In this document: positions 7,544-10,385 of the stretch, one piece after another
Position numbering within the stretch: position 1 is the stretch's first letter
How the letters are laid out: each line of letters opens with the position of its first letter
NCBI GenBank assembly: GCA_947173915.1
Contig: CAMWGZ010000030.1
Span: 1 to 10,385 of the forward strand
DNA from: an uncultured Alistipes sp.
Lineage (GTDB): Bacteria; Bacteroidota; Bacteroidia; Bacteroidales; Rikenellaceae
DNA length: 10,385 nt
Direction: 5' to 3'
Position numbers and translations under genes: made by a program
Notes under the pieces: model-generated
Told to the model about the DNA's origin: nothing
Seen by the model: only the letters and a program-made list of their open reading frames with translations
Database searches by the model: none

Positions 7544-7707
7544 TCCGTTTCAGGATCTCGTGTTGCCCTGATTCTGGCATTCGCCCCGTGATCGTGCGGA
7601 GTGTTTCGGACGAATTTCGGTTGCGGAAAAGACAAGGAGGAGCTGTTCGGAAAATCGGTTTTTCGAATAACTGTAAGGATTGATCGAACCATCAAAAATT
7701 GTTTCTT
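7544..7707 (+). other. Leader/promoter region of the exported-protein operon, promoter not identified
   Basis: This 164-bp gap contains no gene that I can support. No TAnnTTTG box with a properly spaced TTG is visible; the closest is TAACTGTA at 7669-7676, which has two mismatches. An imperfect 9-bp hairpin lies at 7646-7667 (TTCGGAAAA pairing with TTTTTCGAA around a TCGG loop, one G-T pair). An AAGGAGG at 7634-7640 has no start codon at a useful distance. Confidence 0.4.
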
Positions 7708-9165
7708 ATGAAAAAAAGTTATTTGATTGCGGCCCTGGCCGCTGCGAATCTGTTGGGCGGCAGTGTTTCGGCACAGGAGCTCAACAAGAAGGTGTCCTCC
7801 GACAAATACATGCGCAACTCCGTCTGCCTGATGATGATGGAGGACGCTTCCGTGCCCCAGAAAGAGGTGCTCCGCGAGGCGTTCCTCAATGCCGAGTGGT
7901 CGGCCAAGTACAACGACCACAACATCGGCGAGCGCATCATCGACCCTGCGCTCTATACGCTGGGCGAGGGGGATTACGCCTCCTTCAACATGGCCTGCGT
8001 GCCGACGGACCAGTACCTCGAACTCCGGCAGACGGGTGCCGAGGCTCCCAAGCAGTCGTATTATAACGAGACGATGAACCAGATCCTGCGCGAGCTGATG
8101 GCCACGCAGACCAAGACGGTCGATACCGTGATCCGGCTCAACGTGGCGCGCACGGCCAACAAGTACCTCGTCGAGCATGGCGTGGCCAAGCAGCTGGCCG
8201 ACAAGTGGCTGCTCGATGCCGAGGGCAACTACACGGAGGCGCTGCTCCGCGAGCGCGGCATGCTCAACGCCTCGGAGGACGACAAGGACATCGCCGCCGC
8301 CACGGAGGTGGGAGCGCACTACCTGCTGCGTCAGATCGACCTGGAGGAGCTGTTCGGCAACACGTTCGTAGTCGTGACCCGCTTCGGCTACAAGCTCAAG
8401 GACGATCTGGTGGCCGACATCATGCTGCCCATGTACGCCGCCGCGCAGTTCGATCCCACGGGTTATGCCGCTGCGGGTCTGAAGGCTGCCGAGATGACCA
8501 CCAAAATGTCGATGGGCAAGGGTTACTACGTGACGGTCGATTCCTATCTCTTCCGCCTGCGCTGGAACGATGACCTGCTGGAGTCGTTCTACGGGCTGTG
8601 GGACGAGTCGGGCAACATCGACCTGAGCAAGTACGATGCGAGCGACCTGTTCGCGCTTCAGTTCATCGGCAACGAGCGCGCCTGGGCCAAGACCAAGGCG
8701 GGCATCTTCTCCGACAAGGACGAGAGCGAGCTGATCCGCATGGCTGCGGTGGATGCCGTCGATGACGTGCTGGCCAAGTTCGAGAAGAAATACGACGAAT
8801 TCAAGACCAAGACCCCGCTGATCGTCCACGAGACGACCGACAAGAAGGGCAATGCGGTGCGCACCTACGCGGCACGCATCGGCACGCGCGACGGCCTGCA
8901 GGGCGGCGAGGTGTTCGAGGTGCTCGAAAAGGAGGTCTATGAGAAGGACGGTGCCGAGCGCGTGCGTTACAACAAGAAGGGCGAGCTGACCGTCAGCAAG
9001 AAGCAGGTGTGGGACAACACCTACAGCGCCGGGCAGGAGGAGGCTGCCGGCCTGAACGACAAGAAGAAGGGCGAGGCCCCGACGGAGACGCTGCTCGAAG
9101 GTAAGGACAAGCAGGCCTACTACGAGGGCATGCTGCTGCGCATGAAGTCGTCCAAGAAGAAATAA
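7708..9165 (+). CDS. Exported protein of unknown function, 485 aa
   Basis: I do not recognise this protein. MKKSYLIAALAAANLLGG followed by SVSA-QE is a clear signal peptide with likely cleavage after Ala22 and no lipobox Cys, so a soluble periplasmic or surface protein is expected. The ATG at 7708 is chosen over an in-frame TTG at 7699 because it opens the signal peptide directly. Residues 36-110 contain RNSVCLMMMEDASVPQ; residues 196-230 read AATEVGAHYLLRQIDLEELF and then a strand NTFVVVTRFGYK; residues 385-409 read RTYAARIGTRDGLQGGEVFEV, a pattern like the small beta domain at the end of FlgT-type proteins. The C-terminus is Lys-rich (MKSSKKK). No enzyme motif is visible. It heads a tight three-gene set, all with signal peptides, 20 bp before the next gene. 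The gene itself is certain; a CsgG/FlgT-like nature is only a suggestion. Confidence 0.9.
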   Translation: MKKSYLIAALAAANLLGGSVSAQELNKKVSSDKYMRNSVCLMMMEDASVPQKEVLREAFLNAEWSAKYNDHNIGERIIDPALYTLGEGDYASFNMACVPTDQYLELRQTGAEAPKQSYYNETMNQILRELMATQTKTVDTVIRLNVARTANKYLVEHGVAKQLADKWLLDAEGNYTEALLRERGMLNASEDDKDIAAATEVGAHYLLRQIDLEELFGNTFVVVTRFGYKLKDDLVADIMLPMYAAAQFDPTGYAAAGLKAAEMTTKMSMGKGYYVTVDSYLFRLRWNDDLLESFYGLWDESGNIDLSKYDASDLFALQFIGNERAWAKTKAGIFSDKDESELIRMAAVDAVDDVLAKFEKKYDEFKTKTPLIVHETTDKKGNAVRTYAARIGTRDGLQGGEVFEVLEKEVYEKDGAERVRYNKKGELTVSKKQVWDNTYSAGQEEAAGLNDKKKGEAPTETLLEGKDKQAYYEGMLLRMKSSKKK

Positions 9166-9185
9166 CCGAAAAAAACGATCGTCCG

Positions 9186-9707
9186 ATGAGAAGATTGTTC
9201 CTCATGTCCGTTTTGCTGCTTCTGCCCGCGCTTCTCTGCGCGGGGCAGAAGAGCAAGACGAAGAAGGCCAACCGGGAGACCGTCCAGTGGCGTTATGAGA
9301 TCCAGAACGAGGCCGTCGGTGCCGACAAGACGGTGCTGGTCTGCGTCTGGAGCTATTCCAAGGATGTGAACGTGGCCCGCAGACAGGCGCTCAAGAATGC
9401 CGTGCACGGCCTGGTTTTCAAGGGGGCGGCGGCCAACAACGACCGCACCAAGCGGGCGCGGGCGCTGCGGCCGCTCGTCAGCGATCCGGCGGTGGAGCAG
9501 CAGCGCGCCGACTTTTTCGATGCCTTCTTCGCCGACGGGGGCGACTATGCCCGCTATGTCTCGGTGGCCAGCAGCTCCGGTGCGGGCAACGTGGTCAAGA
9601 TGGGCAAGGAGTACAAGGTGGCCGTCTTCGTGTCGGTGCAGTACGACGAACTGCGCCGCCGGCTCCAGTCGGAGGGGATCGTAGGGGGCCTGGGTTCCAT
9701 GTTTTAG
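9186..9707 (+). CDS. Small exported protein with LPP20/FlgT-like pattern, 173 aa
   Basis: This 173-aa protein begins MRRLFLMSVLLLLPALLCAG, a signal peptide with likely cleavage around residues 19-20. The Cys at 18 is preceded by Leu-Leu, so it is not a convincing lipobox. After a Lys-rich linker come a strand VLVCVWSYSK (50-59), a helix ARRQALKNAVHGLVFKG (64-80), and a final strand-helix KVAVFVSVQYDELRRRLQSE (144-163) with GI at 164-165. An alternation of Ala-rich helix and V-x-V-x-V strand ending in L-R-x-x-L-x-x-x-G-I resembles the N-terminal domain shared by FlgT and LPP20-type proteins, but I cannot confirm family membership. The start lies 20 bp after the preceding gene and the stop 22 bp before the next, so one transcript is likely. 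The function is unknown; a role alongside its two exported neighbours is the best inference. Confidence 0.87.
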   Translation: MRRLFLMSVLLLLPALLCAGQKSKTKKANRETVQWRYEIQNEAVGADKTVLVCVWSYSKDVNVARRQALKNAVHGLVFKGAAANNDRTKRARALRPLVSDPAVEQQRADFFDAFFADGGDYARYVSVASSSGAGNVVKMGKEYKVAVFVSVQYDELRRRLQSEGIVGGLGSMF

Positions 9708-9729
9708 TATTTTCAAATAGAATCGAACT

Positions 9730-10385
9730 ATGAAAAGGTGGTTGGTATCGGCGATTCTTTCGCTGTTGGCCGCCGGCGCTTTCGCCCAGGCGAAGAAGCC
9801 GGTGATCATGGTCGTGCCCAGTGATCTGTGGTGCATCCAGAACGGTTATTACACCGTTTTCGACAACCAGGGGACCGAGGAGCGGATCCCGGACTATACC
9901 CGCGCCCTGCAGGAGAACGCCGACCTGCTGACGGTGGTGAGCAAGCTGGGCGAATACATGGCCTCGGAGGGGTTCCCGCTGCGCGATCTCGAGGCGACGC
10001 TCAAGCGCATCCGCACCGAGGAGGCCGAGGAGTCGCTGACCGTCTCGAAGGAGACGGGGGCCGAACTGGCCGAGTCGCCGCTCGACAGGCTCAAGCGGAC
10101 GGCCCGGGCCGACATCCTGATGCAGGTGACGTGGACGACCAACCGTATCGGCCGCGATGCCTCGATTACGTTCAACCTGCAGGGAAAGGATTCCTACACC
10201 GACAAGCATATCGCTGCCGCCTCGGGTACGAGCGCTCCCGAACCGGCGGTTTTCATGGAGGTGCCCGTTACGCTGGTCGAGAGCGTGATCGAGAACATCC
10301 GCGATTTCAACGACCAGCTGCTGCGGCATTTTGACGACATGGAGCGCAACGGCCGCGAGATCTCCTTCTCGTGCCGTCTCTGGAG
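9730..10385 (+). CDS. Exported protein resembling DUF6175, 3' end cut by window edge
   Basis: The frame opens at ATG 9730 and is still open at the right edge, showing 218 residues. MKRWLVSAILSLLAAGAFA is a clear signal peptide, cleaved before Gln20. The mature part begins KKPVIMVVPSDLWCIQNGYY and continues with TRALQENADLLTVVSKLGEY, a Glu-rich stretch near residues 95-110, and ADILMQVTW leading to a strand pair ITFNLQGKDSYTDKHIAAAS. From memory this matches the Bacteroidota family named DUF6175; that name needs a profile search. The layout, a strand followed by helices and then AD-xx-xxx with a later D-x-Y-T-xKxIA, recalls the CsgG/LpoB type of periplasmic fold, where the last element is usually D-xxTGxI. 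It follows the 173-aa gene by 22 bp and is probably the third gene of the same operon. No catalytic residues are recognisable. Confidence 0.85.
   Translation, partial: MKRWLVSAILSLLAAGAFAQAKKPVIMVVPSDLWCIQNGYYTVFDNQGTEERIPDYTRALQENADLLTVVSKLGEYMASEGFPLRDLEATLKRIRTEEAEESLTVSKETGAELAESPLDRLKRTARADILMQVTWTTNRIGRDASITFNLQGKDSYTDKHIAAASGTSAPEPAVFMEVPVTLVESVIENIRDFNDQLLRHFDDMERNGREISFSCRLW

Noticed and set aside
7384..8829. A 481-aa open frame on the minus strand across rpsU, the terminator and the 485-aa gene
   Set aside because: It overlaps a sure ribosomal protein gene and reads through the terminator hairpin; the plus-strand gene has a proper signal peptide instead.
8927..8989. A 16-codon frame at 8939 preceded by AAAAGGAGGT
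   Set aside because: It is out of frame inside a sure gene, encodes a nondescript peptide, and Shine-Dalgarno-led starts are not the rule in this phylum.
9186..9245. A lipoprotein signal for the 173-aa protein
   Set aside because: Cys18 is preceded by Ala-Leu-Leu, which does not fit the small residue needed just before the lipidated Cys.
1..10385. CRISPR arrays, insertion sequences, tRNA or rRNA genes, phage genes
   Set aside because: No direct repeat array, transposase or integrase coding sequence, or cloverleaf-forming stretch was seen on either strand.

Overview
The window looks like a chromosomal segment of a GC-rich member of the Bacteroidota, possibly an Alistipes/Rikenellaceae-type gut bacterium. 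The phylum rests on three observations. The intergenic regions carry the phylum's characteristic promoter box (TAnnTTTG with an upstream TTG). The start codons mostly lack a Shine-Dalgarno sequence. The protein families present (two-subunit methylmalonyl-CoA mutase, long UbiD, S21 of the MII-PVKEGENI type, a protein resembling DUF6175) fit this phylum. The genus is an inference from GC content and general look only.

Left part, minus strand (1-3956): mutA and mutB encode the small and large subunits of adenosylcobalamin-dependent methylmalonyl-CoA mutase and are separated by 12 bp. They interconvert succinyl-CoA and methylmalonyl-CoA, the step that feeds propionate formation in fermenting Bacteroidota. 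mutB runs off the left edge and lacks only its last roughly 15-25 residues. A 282-bp divergent region (3957-4238) holds a good promoter for the rightward genes, a weaker one for mutAB, and an 8-bp inverted repeat beside the latter.

Middle part, plus strand (4239-7463): a UbiD-family prenyl-FMN decarboxylase is followed 14 bp later by a membrane-anchored protein with four helix-hairpin-helix-like repeats of about 60 residues, then rpsU for ribosomal protein S21. A good promoter box lies inside the last quarter of the helix-hairpin-helix gene and probably drives rpsU. A strong hairpin terminator at 7505-7543 closes this unit.

Right part, plus strand (7708-10385): three closely spaced genes each encode a protein with an N-terminal signal peptide (485 aa, 173 aa, and at least 218 aa cut by the right edge). 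None has an assigned function. The third resembles the family called DUF6175, and all three contain short patterns reminiscent of CsgG/LpoB/FlgT/LPP20-type periplasmic proteins. This probable envelope operon is the least understood and most interesting part of the window.

I saw no rRNA or tRNA genes, CRISPR array, insertion sequence, phage genes or other signs of recent transfer. The numerous long open frames opposite the real genes are by-products of GC-rich codon use.
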